A DNA stretch of 64,000 nt from Gordonia insulae (GCF_003855095.1 NZ_CP033972.1:2852001-2916000); one strand, 5' to 3'. Positions 36,123 to 45,168 are shown, counted from the stretch's first letter. The notes: a model not told the origin generated them from the letters alone. Made by a program: numbers and translations.

Positions 36123-38291
36123 TCAGTCGGCGGGCCGCGTCAGGTCGTAGACGGTTGCGCCGCCGACGGTCGTCGCGGTGAAGTTCTCCTGTACCCAGGC
36201 GGCGATCTGTGCGGACGGGCGGGAGGTGTCCGAACCGCCGAAACCGCGACCACCCCCGATGAAGTAGTGGATCTTCTTCTCGGCCACCAATTTCTGGAAC
36301 TGCTCGAGCGTCGGTGACGGATCGGTTCCGTTGAATCCGCCGATCGGCATCACCGAGTGACCCGACTCGAGCTGGTAGCCCGACGCCTCGTTCGATCCGA
36401 CGGCCGCGGCCACCCACGTGAACCGGTCGGCATCTGCACGCAGCATCGAGACGAGCTCGGCGCTGGGCTTGGAACCGTTCAGGAGTCCACCCGGTCCTGC
36501 GGCGCCCTCGGCACCGCCGACGCCACCGGGCCCCGTCATCGGGCCGCCGGGCCCCGTCATCGGGCCGCCGGGTCCGGTCATGCCGCCACCGGGTCCGGTC
36601 ATGCCGCCACCGGGACCGGTCATCGCACCGTTGCCGGGGCCGCCGGGCATCGCACCCGGCATGCCACCTCGGATCCCACCACGCATGCCACCGAAGCGGT
36701 GACCGCCGGGACCGCCTCCGCCCGGGCCGAATTCGCCGTTCACCCGCGGGCCGGCGCTGATGATCGAGCCCTGCTTGGCCGTCGCCACGGTGTCGATCGT
36801 GTATGCGAGCGGGCCGACCAGCGCCGCCGCGAGCGCGGTCACCAGCGCCAGCGTCGACAGGTACGTCCGATGGGCCGCCAGCATGGCGACGCCTCCCACG
36901 GCGCCGACGATCAGCACCATCCAGCGCAGCCACGGCACGAAGTCGGGTGAGCGGTTGAGCAGCGCGAAGCCCCAGATCGCCGCGATCCACACGGCGACGG
37001 CCAGCACGATCCGCACCCAGAGTCGATCGCGTGCCGACCAGCAGACCGCCGCCCCGCCGGCCACCACCGCCGCGACCGCGGGGGCGAGTGCCGCCGTGTA
37101 GTAGCTGTGGAAGATACCTGCCATGAAGCTGAACACCGCCATGGTGACCAGCAACCACAGACCCCAGACCGCGAGATACGCGCGACGGAGATCGGTGCGG
37201 CGGGCCCTGCCGATGACGACGAGAGCGGCGACCGCGAGCACCAGTGCGCTGGGGATCAGCCAGGCGATCTGACCGCCCTGGGCCGGTTCGAACATCCGCA
37301 GCCAACCGGTTTGGCCCCACATGCCGCCGCCACCGCCGGGACCGCCACCTCCGGGTGGTCCGCCCATCGCTCCGGCGTAGGTGTTCATCCCACCCATGCC
37401 GTACCCACCGCGACCTCCGCCGGGCATCACACTGCCGGTCTCGTTGCCGTTGAGGCGGCCGAAACCGTTGTAGCCGAGCGTGAGTTCGAGAATCGAGTTG
37501 TTCTGTGAGCCACCGATCCACGGGCGGGACGACGCGGGCCACAGCTCGACCGCGAGGATCCACCACCCGGCGCTCACGATCAGTGCCGCGAGCGATGCGA
37601 AGAGGTGGCCGATCCGCTTGACCCAGGTGTGCTGTCCGAAGGCCAGATACGTGACCGCCAGTGGCGGCACTATCAGCATGACCTGCAATTGCTTGGTCAG
37701 AAAGCCGAGACCGACGAACACGCCGGTCAGGATCATCCACCGCAGCCTGCCGTCCTCGACGGCCTTGAGGGTCGCCCACACGGCGGCCACCATGAGCAGG
37801 ATCAGCAGCGCCTCGGGATTGTTGAACCGGAACATCATCGCCGCGACCGGCGTGAGCGCCAGGACGACGCCCGCCAGGATTCCGGCCCAATGCCCGAAGT
37901 ACTTCTTGGTGATCAGGTAGAGGAGCGCAACCGCCGCGACACCCATCAGCGCCTGCGGCACCAGGATCGACCAGGAGTTGAGGCCGAATATCCTCACCGA
38001 GATCCCCGGAATCCACAGCGCGGCAGGCGGTTTGTCCACCGTGATGGAGTTCGCCATGTCCGACGACCCGAAGAACCAGGCCTTCCAGGATTCCGAGCCC
38101 GCCTGGATGGCCGCGGAGTAGAAGGAGTTCGCCCAGCCGTTGGCCGACAGGTTGATCAGGTTGACGAGGCCCGTGCCGACCAGCAGGGCGACCAGCGAGA
38201 GTCTCTGCCGGACACGGGCGTTCCGCCCGGACGCCGGAGCGTCGGGCGGAACGGGAGCGGTGGATGGCGAATCGGCGACCGTGGTCGTCAC
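36123..38291 (-). CDS. GT39-type polyprenyl-phosphate-sugar glycosyltransferase with Gly/Met-rich inserts
   Basis: The 722-residue membrane protein starts at a GTG overlapping the upstream GT2 stop (GTGA). It belongs to the ArnT/PMT-like family 39 (GT-C): LVALLVGTGLVNLINLSANG, NSITVDKPPAALWIPGISVR with the catalytic aspartate, FRFNNPEALLILLMVAAVWA and GLGFLTKQLQVMLIVPPL. About twelve membrane segments are followed by a soluble C-terminal domain ending YDLTRPAD. Two low-complexity stretches stand out: GGPPGGGGPGGGGGMWG near residue 325 and five heptads of MTGPGG(G/P) at about 552-588. It presumably transfers a sugar from a polyprenyl phosphate made by the adjacent GT2 protein; acceptor unknown. 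Confidence 0.9.
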   Translation of the reverse strand: MTTTVADSPSTAPVPPDAPASGRNARVRQRLSLVALLVGTGLVNLINLSANGWANSFYSAAIQAGSESWKAWFFGSSDMANSITVDKPPAALWIPGISVRIFGLNSWSILVPQALMGVAAVALLYLITKKYFGHWAGILAGVVLALTPVAAMMFRFNNPEALLILLMVAAVWATLKAVEDGRLRWMILTGVFVGLGFLTKQLQVMLIVPPLAVTYLAFGQHTWVKRIGHLFASLAALIVSAGWWILAVELWPASSRPWIGGSQNNSILELTLGYNGFGRLNGNETGSVMPGGGRGGYGMGGMNTYAGAMGGPPGGGGPGGGGGMWGQTGWLRMFEPAQGGQIAWLIPSALVLAVAALVVIGRARRTDLRRAYLAVWGLWLLVTMAVFSFMAGIFHSYYTAALAPAVAAVVAGGAAVCWSARDRLWVRIVLAVAVWIAAIWGFALLNRSPDFVPWLRWMVLIVGAVGGVAMLAAHRTYLSTLALVTALAAALVGPLAYTIDTVATAKQGSIISAGPRVNGEFGPGGGGPGGHRFGGMRGGIRGGMPGAMPGGPGNGAMTGPGGGMTGPGGGMTGPGGPMTGPGGPMTGPGGVGGAEGAAGPGGLLNGSKPSAELVSMLRADADRFTWVAAAVGSNEASGYQLESGHSVMPIGGFNGTDPSPTLEQFQKLVAEKKIHYFIGGGRGFGGSDTSRPSAQIAAWVQENFTATTVGGATVYDLTRPAD

Positions 38292-39568
38292 TGTGCGTTC
38301 CCTTCGATGACGGGGTGGTCGGCGGTACCGAGGTGGCCACGGAAGACCCACCGCAGGCCGACGAAGCGGGTCATCGTGGCGACGAGGTTGGCGACCACCA
38401 GGACCAGCAATTCGACGTGTTTGGTGGCGTCCGGGGCGAAGGCGTGCAATGCCACCAGCGATCCCGAGGTGACCAACCACCCGAAGACGAAGACGCCGAG
38501 TCCGAACAACTGGTGTCGGACCGCGCCCTCGCGGCCCTGGATCCCGAAGCTGAAGCGCCGGTTGGCGGCGGTGTTCAGCACGGCCGTCACGGCGAGCGCG
38601 ACGAAGTTCGAGACCTGCGCGCCGAGGAACGCGTGCAGCAACAGGTAGAGAACCGCGTAGGCGACGGTCGAGGCGACACCGATCACGCAGAACCGGGCGA
38701 GCTGACCGACCAGTCCGAACGGCACGCCGTCGATCTGCGGTCCCGGTGCCCGGTCACGGCCGATCGTGGTGCGCAGGTCGGCGATCGGCAGCCGGCCGGT
38801 GGCGAGCGCATAGCCGACGCGGGCGCAGCCCTTGAGGTCGGCGACAGCGGTCGAGACGATGTCGACCGTGCTGTTCGGGTCGTCGACCCAGTCGACCGGG
38901 ACCTCGGCGATGCGTAGACCGATCCGCTCGGCGAGCACCAGCAGTTCGGTGTCGAAGAACCACCCGGTGTCCTCGACGTAGGGCAGGACCGTGCGCGCGA
39001 TGTCGGCGCGCATGGCCTTGAAACCGCACTGCGCGTCGGAGAACTTCGCGCGCATCGTGGTGCGCAGGATCAGGTTGTAGGAGCGGGAGATGAACTCGCG
39101 TTTGGGGCCCCGGACCACGCGCGACGACCGCGCGAGCCGTGTGCCGATCGCGATGTCGGAATGTCCGGAGATCAGTGGGGCGATGAGCGGCATGAGTGCG
39201 TTGAGGTCGGTGGAGAGGTCGACGTCGCAGTAGGCGACGATCTCTGCGTCACTCGCCCGCCAGACCGCGTTGAGGGCGCGGCCGCGGCCCTTCGCGTCCA
39301 GGTGGACGACGCGGAGTCCGTCGATCTCGCCGGCGAGTTCCGCGGCGATCGCCACTGTGGAGTCGGTGCTGGCGTTGTCGGCGACCGTGATGCGCGACGG
39401 ATAGGGGACGTGTGTCCGCAGGTGCGCGTGCAGTCGGCGGACCGATCCGGCGATGTCGTCTTGTTCGTTGTAGACAGGCACGACGATGTCGAGGACGGGC
39501 GCCGGCGTGGAACTGTCGGCGACGACGATCGACGGCGAGGCGGCCATCGGGAGGGCGTCTGTGGTCAT
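38288..39568 (-). CDS. Fused GT2 polyprenyl-phosphate sugar synthase and GtrA membrane protein
   Basis: The 426-residue protein starts MTTDALPMAASP at the ATG 39568. Residues about 30-270 are a GT2 domain like dolichyl-phosphate mannose/glucose synthases: LDIVVPVYNEQDDIAGSVRR, VADNASTDSTVAIA, AYCDVDLSTDLNALMPLI (the DXD-type motif), AQCGFKAMRADIARTVLPY and DTGWFFDTELLVLAE. Residues about 300-426 form a GtrA domain with four helices (LARFCVIGVASTVAYAVLYL, VSNFVALAVTAVLNTAANRRF). Such proteins make and flip a lipid-linked sugar, probably the donor for the downstream GT39 enzyme, whose GTG overlaps its stop. It is divergent from recQ. Confidence 0.9.
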   Translation of the reverse strand: MTTDALPMAASPSIVVADSSTPAPVLDIVVPVYNEQDDIAGSVRRLHAHLRTHVPYPSRITVADNASTDSTVAIAAELAGEIDGLRVVHLDAKGRGRALNAVWRASDAEIVAYCDVDLSTDLNALMPLIAPLISGHSDIAIGTRLARSSRVVRGPKREFISRSYNLILRTTMRAKFSDAQCGFKAMRADIARTVLPYVEDTGWFFDTELLVLAERIGLRIAEVPVDWVDDPNSTVDIVSTAVADLKGCARVGYALATGRLPIADLRTTIGRDRAPGPQIDGVPFGLVGQLARFCVIGVASTVAYAVLYLLLHAFLGAQVSNFVALAVTAVLNTAANRRFSFGIQGREGAVRHQLFGLGVFVFGWLVTSGSLVALHAFAPDATKHVELLVLVVANLVATMTRFVGLRWVFRGHLGTADHPVIEGNAQ

Positions 39569-39691
39569 GGTCCAAGAATCGGATGACAAACTTCGTCCAC
39601 TCTGCGTCGACGCTGTCAGGTTCCTGTGAGCGGTTTCGAGGCCTGTGGACGGCCACGTGCCGGTGTCACCGCAGCCCGATAGGTTGGCGTC

Positions 39692-41857
39692 ATGTCCTCT
39701 TCTTCCGCATCGGTCGCCCTGTCCGCCCAGCAACGCGAGGCCGCCGACCGGGTGATCGAGAGCCTGGCCGGTCCCGGTGCCCGTCTGCGCGACGATCAGC
39801 TCACGGCGGTGTCTGCGCTGGTCACTCCGGCCGGCGCCGGGAGCGGAGCGAGCGGGCCGATCGCTGCCGCACGGGTCCTGGTGGTGCAGGCGACCGGGTG
39901 GGGGAAGTCGGCCGTGTACTGGTCGGCCACCGCGATCAGTCGCGCCGCCGGCGGCGGCCCGACCCTCATCGTCTCGCCCCTGCTGTCACTGATGCGCGAT
40001 CAGGTGAGCGCCGCCGAGCGGGCCGGGCTGCGGGCGGCGACGTTGAACTCGTCGAACTTCGACGAGTGGTCGGCGATCGAGGGCGAACTGCGTTCGGGTG
40101 AGCTCGACGTTCTGCTCGTGTCGCCGGAGCGACTGGCCAATCCCGGGTTCGGGCGTCGGGTGCTGGACGCCCTCGCCGGTCAGCTGGGGTTGCTGGTGAT
40201 CGACGAGGCGCATGCGATCTCGGACTGGGGCCACGATTTCCGGCCCGACTATCGCCGGGTCTCGGATGTGTTGCAGACGCTGAATCCGCAGACGCCCGTG
40301 CTGGCGACAACGGCGACCGCCAATGCGCGGGTGACCGAGGACGTCGCCGCCCAGCTGGGCGGAGGAGGCGAGCCCGGTCCCGGCGGCGGGCACACCCTGG
40401 TTCTGCGTGGGTCGCTGGCCCGGAAGTCCCTACATCTCAACGTCATCGATGACCTGTCGCCCATCGAGCGCTACGGCTGGGTGGCACAGTACCTGCCCAG
40501 CCTGCCCGGGTCGGGCATCGTCTACGTGCTGACGGTCGCGGATGCGGACCGCCTGGTGGATGCGATCCGCGCGGTGCACGGCGCCGACTATCCGGTGGCC
40601 GCCTATACCGGGCAGCTCGACGGCGACAGCCGACATCGTCTCGAGGACGCACTGCTGCGCAATCAGGTCAAGGCGCTGGTGGCGACGTCGGCACTCGGGA
40701 TGGGTTACGACAAACCGGATCTGGGGTTCGTGGTGCATGTCGGTTCGCCGCCGTCGCCGGTCTCGTATTACCAGCAGGTCGGTCGTGCGGGCCGTGCCCT
40801 CGACGACGCGGTGGTGATGCTGCTGGCATCCCGCGCCGACGACGCGATCTGGGAGCACTTCGCCACCGCGACCATCCCGGACCCCGATCGGATGCGTGTC
40901 CTGCTCGACACCCTGGGTGCCGCCGACGGCCCGATGTCGGTGCCGCAACTGGAGTCATCGACCGGATTCCGCAGGGGGCGAGTGGAATTGATGCTGAAGC
41001 AGTTGGCCGTCGACGGCGCCACCGAACGCGGTCCGGACGGCTGGGAGTCGACCGGCAGGCCCTGGACCTACGACCAGGAGCACTACGACGGGGTCCTGGC
41101 CGTCCGGCGCCGGGAGGCCGACATCATGCGTGCCTACGTGTCGGGACGCGAATGCCTCATGCAGCTGCTGACATCGTCGCTCGACGACCCGGCGGCAGAG
41201 CCGTGCGGTCGCTGCTCGGTCTGCCGCGGGCAACTCACCGAGCCGCTGTCCGCGGAGGTGGCGGACGACACCGTCCGGGCGATCACCGGTGCGCTGCGGC
41301 GCTCGGCGCTGCTGTTGGAGCCGCGAAAGATGTGGCCCGGCGGCGCATTCGGCACCCGGGGGCGGATCGCGGCCGGGCTGGCGGCCGAACCCGGGCGGGT
41401 GCTCGCGCACGCCGATGCACCCGAATGGGCCGAACTGTTGGCCGCCGCACGACGTGGCGACGAGCAGGCCATGACGGACCTCGGAGATGCCGCGGTCGCG
41501 ACACTGTCGGCGTGGGTGCGCGACGGCGGGCGCCGGCCGGACGTCATCGCGTCGCTACGGCTGACCGGGACCGTGCTGGCCGACAAGGTCGCCGACCATC
41601 TGTGCGAGGTCGGGCGCCGACCGCGGCTGTCGGTTCCCGTGCGCTCCGGCGATGGACCCGGGCGCGATGCGACCGGGGCGACCGAGGCGGTGTATTGGCG
41701 CGAGCATCTCGGCGAGATGCCCGACGTCGCGGGGCAGACCGTACTGCTCGTGGTCGACGAGACCTCGTCGGGCTGGCCGATCACGCTGGCCGCGGCGGCG
41801 CTGCGCGAGGCGGGCGCGGACGCGGTCCTCCCCTTGCTGATCCATCGGACGGTCTAG
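39692..41857 (+). CDS. recQ: RecQ-family ATP-dependent DNA helicase with C-terminal PRTase-like tail
   Basis: The 721-residue helicase unwinds DNA 3' to 5' in repair. It has Walker A QATGWGKSAVYW (residues 66-77), Walker B DEAHAISDWGHDFRPDYR with the RecQ aromatic-rich loop, LATTATANARV, and motif VI QQVGRAGRA. Zinc ligands form CLMQLLTS...CGRCSVC near residues 487-512. The usual HRDC domain is not recognisable; the last 160 residues end with TVLLVVDETSSGWPITLAAA, which resembles the PRPP-binding loop of a phosphoribosyltransferase, as in other actinobacterial RecQ-like proteins with a ComF-type tail. Starts at the ATG 39692; the ATG of the neighbouring glycosyltransferase gene is divergent. 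Confidence 0.9.
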   Translation: MSSSSASVALSAQQREAADRVIESLAGPGARLRDDQLTAVSALVTPAGAGSGASGPIAAARVLVVQATGWGKSAVYWSATAISRAAGGGPTLIVSPLLSLMRDQVSAAERAGLRAATLNSSNFDEWSAIEGELRSGELDVLLVSPERLANPGFGRRVLDALAGQLGLLVIDEAHAISDWGHDFRPDYRRVSDVLQTLNPQTPVLATTATANARVTEDVAAQLGGGGEPGPGGGHTLVLRGSLARKSLHLNVIDDLSPIERYGWVAQYLPSLPGSGIVYVLTVADADRLVDAIRAVHGADYPVAAYTGQLDGDSRHRLEDALLRNQVKALVATSALGMGYDKPDLGFVVHVGSPPSPVSYYQQVGRAGRALDDAVVMLLASRADDAIWEHFATATIPDPDRMRVLLDTLGAADGPMSVPQLESSTGFRRGRVELMLKQLAVDGATERGPDGWESTGRPWTYDQEHYDGVLAVRRREADIMRAYVSGRECLMQLLTSSLDDPAAEPCGRCSVCRGQLTEPLSAEVADDTVRAITGALRRSALLLEPRKMWPGGAFGTRGRIAAGLAAEPGRVLAHADAPEWAELLAAARRGDEQAMTDLGDAAVATLSAWVRDGGRRPDVIASLRLTGTVLADKVADHLCEVGRRPRLSVPVRSGDGPGRDATGATEAVYWREHLGEMPDVAGQTVLLVVDETSSGWPITLAAAALREAGADAVLPLLIHRTV

Positions 41858-41876
41858 CCGGAACTCGTCGCAGGGG

Positions 41877-42305
41877 TCAGGCGTCGGCGACGTACTCCCC
41901 GTAGCCGGTGTCGCGCAGCGCGGTGCGGATCTTCTCGGCGACGGCATCGAGCTCGGCCGGATCGGGATCCTTCTGGGCGTTACCGAGGTCGAAGGCGTCC
42001 ATGCTCTCGAGGGGGAACACGTGGATGTGCACATGCGGCACCTCCAGTCCGGCGATCATCGTGCCGACGCGCGACACCCCGAAGGCCTCCTTGACCGCTC
42101 GGCCGACCTTCTGCGAGACGTCGGCGAGGTGTACGTAGGAGGCCGTGTCCATCTGCTCCCAGTGATCGACCTCCTTGCGCGGCACCACCAGCACGTGGCC
42201 GGGCGTCACCGGGTTGATGGTGAGGAATGCGACGGCCTGACCGTCCTTCCACACGAATCGGCCGGGCAGTTCTCCATTGATGATCATCGAGAAGACGGAA
42301 GCCAT
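41877..42305 (-). CDS. HIT-family nucleotide-binding hydrolase
   Basis: The 142-residue protein starts MASVFSMIINGELPGRF; a long in-frame extension upstream belongs to no gene. The histidine-triad signature HVHIHVFPLE (residues 91-100) hydrolyses nucleotide-linked phosphates; VTPGHVLVVPRKEVDHWEQM and GTMIAGLEVPH are conserved. The substrate (for example adenosine 5'-phosphoramidate or a dinucleoside polyphosphate) is unknown. HIT proteins occur next to phoPR in mycobacteria, and phoPR lies 4.3 kb away here. It converges with recQ and is divergent from the candidate methyltransferase gene. Confidence 0.95.
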   Translation of the reverse strand: MASVFSMIINGELPGRFVWKDGQAVAFLTINPVTPGHVLVVPRKEVDHWEQMDTASYVHLADVSQKVGRAVKEAFGVSRVGTMIAGLEVPHVHIHVFPLESMDAFDLGNAQKDPDPAELDAVAEKIRTALRDTGYGEYVADA

Positions 42306-42365
42306 GGCCGCCAGTCTAGGAGTGTTGTCGGCGAGGTTGTCGGAGGACCGTGACATCCTTTTCCT

Positions 42366-43550
42366 GTGAGTCGACCAGAGTTCAACGCAGCGGGCGCAGC
42401 GAGCGGGCCGATTCGTCACGGCGCCGGGAGCGCAGCGAGCGGGCCGATTCGTCACGGCGCCGGGAGCGCAGCGAGCGGGCCGATTCGTCACATAGCCGGG
42501 TCGGCGGATGTCGTGGCGAAGGCCCAGGGCTTTCCGCGGCTGCGGTACATGGGCTCCAAGTATCGGCTGCTGCCTCACCTCGAACGCACCTTCGCCGAGA
42601 TCGGCGGGGCCACCGCGGTCGACGCCTTCTCCGGCTCGGGGGTGGTGTCCTACCTGTTGAAGGCCCAGGGTTTCCAGGTGGTCAGCAACGACTTCCTGAC
42701 GTTTCCGCACATCATCACCCGGGCAACGGTCGCGAACTCCAGCATCCGGCTCGAACCCGACCTCGTCGAGGAGATCTGCGGGCCGCCCGCCGACGACCGC
42801 GACTTCATCCGGTCCACCTTCGACGGTTTGTACTTCACCGCCGAGGACCGTGAGTTCCTCGATTCCGCGTGGTCCCACATCGACCGGCTGCGCGGCTATC
42901 GGCGGGATCTGGCGATCTCGGCGCTGGTTCTGTCGGCGGCCCGCAAGCAGCCGCGCGGGGTCTTCACGTTCACCGATTCGTCGCGCTACGCCGACGGCAG
43001 GCGCGACCTGCGGATGTCGTTGCGCGATCATTTCCGGTTGCGCTCGGCCGCCGAGTACAACGCGACGGTGTTCAGCAACGGGAAGTCGAATCGCAGTGTC
43101 AGTGGCGACATCTTCGATCTGGACCTGTCCTCGCTCGACGGCCCGCCCGACCTGGTCTATCTCGACCCGCCCTACGCGCCGCCCACCGACGACAACGACT
43201 ACATCAAGCGCTATCACTTCCTCGAGGGACTGTCCGCCTACTGGCGCGGCATGACGATCATGGAGCACACGAAGACCAAGAAGCTGACCAAGCGGTACAC
43301 GCCGTTCGCGTACAAGCACACGATCGAGGACGCGCTGGTGCGGACCTTCGAGCACTTCGAGGACGCTGGTGCGATCGTGCTCTCGTATTCGTCGAACGCG
43401 CTGCCCGGCGCGGATCGTATCGTCGACCTGTTGGGCAAGGTGAAGCCCTCGGTGGAGGTGATCGCCATCGACCACAAGTACAGCTTCGGCACCCATGTCG
43501 CGGCCACCCGCCGCGATGTGAGCGAGTACCTGTTCATCGGCCGCGATTGA
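42366..43550 (+). CDS. D12-class N6-adenine DNA methyltransferase (candidate RM methylase)
   Basis: The 394-residue protein reads from GTG 42366; a GTG at 42513 (after the repeat) would remove residues 1-49. The D12 pattern follows: LRYMGSKYRLLPHLERTF, VDAFSGSGVVSYLLKAQGF (SAM-binding motif I), VVSNDFLTFPHIITRATV and the catalytic LDPPYAPPTDD (DPPY 267-270). Residues 8-45 contain three 12-residue repeats (GAGSAASGPIRH) encoded by a 36-base DNA repeat, unlike any D12 domain. The gene stands alone between HIT and a DpnII-like gene 32 bases downstream, suggesting a restriction-modification pair. Recognition site cannot be read. Confidence 0.86.
   Translation: MSRPEFNAAGAASGPIRHGAGSAASGPIRHGAGSAASGPIRHIAGSADVVAKAQGFPRLRYMGSKYRLLPHLERTFAEIGGATAVDAFSGSGVVSYLLKAQGFQVVSNDFLTFPHIITRATVANSSIRLEPDLVEEICGPPADDRDFIRSTFDGLYFTAEDREFLDSAWSHIDRLRGYRRDLAISALVLSAARKQPRGVFTFTDSSRYADGRRDLRMSLRDHFRLRSAAEYNATVFSNGKSNRSVSGDIFDLDLSSLDGPPDLVYLDPPYAPPTDDNDYIKRYHFLEGLSAYWRGMTIMEHTKTKKLTKRYTPFAYKHTIEDALVRTFEHFEDAGAIVLSYSSNALPGADRIVDLLGKVKPSVEVIAIDHKYSFGTHVAATRRDVSEYLFIGRD
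42395..42491. repeat. Three 36-base tandem repeats in the methyltransferase 5' end
   Basis: A 25-base core CGCAGCGAGCGGGCCGATTC plus GTCAC starts at 42395, 42431 and 42467. In the methyltransferase frame each unit is translated SAASGPIRHGAG. A 24-base part of this unit (42420-42443) recurs, reverse-complemented, at 48129-48152. Inframe repeats of this size can change copy number by slippage. Confidence 0.9.
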
Positions 43551-43582
43551 GTTGACCGCCGTGATGATGCGTCGCCGTCGCC

Positions 43583-44422
43583 ATGAGTGATGCCGGGGAG
43601 TTCGACACATATCTGAAGGCGTTGGGGCGCTTGACCTCCCACGTTGATCCGACGGCGTCGACGCCGGAGGCGGAGCGGATCATCCAAGCCACCGCCAGCC
43701 TGGGTGACATCCTCGACACCGACACCGCGGGCCTGGCCGCCTGGGTTCGTGACCATCCCGCCGACGTCCCGGTCCTCGGGCTGGCCGTCGGGCTGTCCCA
43801 GGAGAAGTTGAAGAACGTGCTGCGGGACCGCTTCGGCACCACGGGCTGGCATGGCCTGGCCCGGTCCCGGCCGGTCGACCTCATCACGTGGCTCGATGCC
43901 GAGTTCGACCTGGTCCGGATGCTCCGCACGCAACTCGACCGGACGTACACGTTCGCCGACATCCTGGTGGCACGCGCGGGCAGTCGGGTCACCGCAACCC
44001 GGGCCGGCGCCTCGGGCCGCCGCATCGAGGACGAGATCGAGGCCATCGCACACGATCTCGGCCTCGACTACACCACCCGATCGCGGTTCACCGGTCGCAA
44101 CGGTCGCACCGCGCCTGCCGACCTCATCATCGGCGATCCGGACAGGGCCGACATCGTCGTCGCGGCCAAGGGGTTCGACTCGACGGGCAGCAAGCTCACC
44201 GACGCCGTCCGAGAGATCGAGGAGATGGCCGAGGTGCGACTCGCGAAGCAGCTCGTTCTGGCGGTGATCGACGGGATCGGCTGGAAGTCACGACAGTCCG
44301 ATCTCCGCAGAATCCATCAGTTATGGGCGGACCGGCAGATCGACGGCATGTACACGCTGGTGAGTCTCGACCGGTTTCGTGAGGATGTTCGTGAGTTCGC
44401 CGTGCTACGGCGGCTCATCTGA
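43583..44422 (+). CDS. Putative DpnII-like type II restriction endonuclease
   Basis: The 279-residue protein has no signal peptide or membrane segment. Residues 147-205 carry the strongest motif: RRIEDEIEAIAHDLGL, then APADLIIGDPDRADIVVAAK and the GFDSTGSKLTDAVREIEEMA segment. The GSKL motif (202-205) is characteristic of DpnII/MboI-type PD-(D/E)xK endonucleases. Asp180 and Lys196 fit that pattern, but the acidic residue normally two before the lysine is alanine (VVAAKG), so the active site may use Glu150 or be altered. It lies 32 bases after the D12 methyltransferase, the standard layout for an RM system, and ends three bases before the convergent DUF899 gene. The nuclease assignment is inference from motifs and context. 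Confidence 0.68.
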   Translation: MSDAGEFDTYLKALGRLTSHVDPTASTPEAERIIQATASLGDILDTDTAGLAAWVRDHPADVPVLGLAVGLSQEKLKNVLRDRFGTTGWHGLARSRPVDLITWLDAEFDLVRMLRTQLDRTYTFADILVARAGSRVTATRAGASGRRIEDEIEAIAHDLGLDYTTRSRFTGRNGRTAPADLIIGDPDRADIVVAAKGFDSTGSKLTDAVREIEEMAEVRLAKQLVLAVIDGIGWKSRQSDLRRIHQLWADRQIDGMYTLVSLDRFREDVREFAVLRRLI

Positions 44423-44425
44423 GCC

Positions 44426-45103
44426 TCACTCGCCGTAGAGTCGCGCCACGTCGGGTGAGTCCAGCCAGCCCGCGTACGTCGGTCCCTGCGGCCACCCGTC
44501 GGGTGAATCCTGCCACTCCTCCTGACGGCCGTAGGGCAGCACGTCGATGAGCGGAAAGGTGTAGGCCAACTGCTCGGTGCCACGACCGGCCGTGTGCCAG
44601 GTGCGGTAGACGGTGTCCCCGTCGCGCAGGAAGACGTTGAGTCCGAAACCCTCACCCGGTGCGGCATCGACGTCGGCGCCGAAGGAGCTCTCCGACGACG
44701 AGTACCAGTCCATCTTGTTGCCGACCCGTGCCTTGTAGGCGAGTGCCTCGTCGATCGGCCCGTTGGTGACGATGACGAACCGGGCGTCGTAGTTGGCGAG
44801 GAAGTCCAGGCGTACGTACTGCGTGGTCAGGCTCGTGCAACCGCCGCACTGGAATTCGGCGCCGTCGGACCACATGTGGTTGTAGACGATGAGTTGCGAT
44901 CGTCCGTCGAAGATGTCGGCGAGCCGGATGGGCCCGTCCGGGCCGATCAGCGTGTAATCGGGCATCTCGACGGCAGGTAGCCGTCGTCGTTGCGCGGCGA
45001 TCGCGTCGAGTTCGCGCGTGGCGGCCTTCTCCCGGACACGCAGTTCGGCGAGCGCATCGCGCCAGGTCTGCTCGTCGACCACCTCGGGCAGTGCATCAGA
45101 CAT
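44426..45103 (-). CDS. DUF899 thioredoxin-like protein
   Basis: The 225-residue protein matches DUF899: MPDYTLIGPDGPIRLADIFD, RSQLIVYNHMWSDGAEFQCG and GCTSLTTQYVRLDFLANYDA with a CGGC redox-like motif, FVIVTNGPIDEALAYKARVG and NVFLRDGDTVYRTWHTAGRG. The thioredoxin-like fold and CxxC suggest redox chemistry, but no substrate is known to me. It is transcribed with the phoPR strand, 65 bases after phoR. It converges on the restriction endonuclease gene with three bases between the stops, so the RM pair begins right at this boundary. Confidence 0.88.
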   Translation of the reverse strand: MSDALPEVVDEQTWRDALAELRVREKAATRELDAIAAQRRRLPAVEMPDYTLIGPDGPIRLADIFDGRSQLIVYNHMWSDGAEFQCGGCTSLTTQYVRLDFLANYDARFVIVTNGPIDEALAYKARVGNKMDWYSSSESSFGADVDAAPGEGFGLNVFLRDGDTVYRTWHTAGRGTEQLAYTFPLIDVLPYGRQEEWQDSPDGWPQGPTYAGWLDSPDVARLYGE

Positions 45104-45168
45104 GGAGAACTCCTTTTCGTCGTCTCTGCATGCTGACCATCCCGGCGCCCGGAACTCATCGGTTCACG

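Noticed and set aside
42306..43610. Long upstream extension of the HIT frame (to 577 residues)
   Set aside because: It runs antisense through the methyltransferase, and family members start at MASVFSMIIN.
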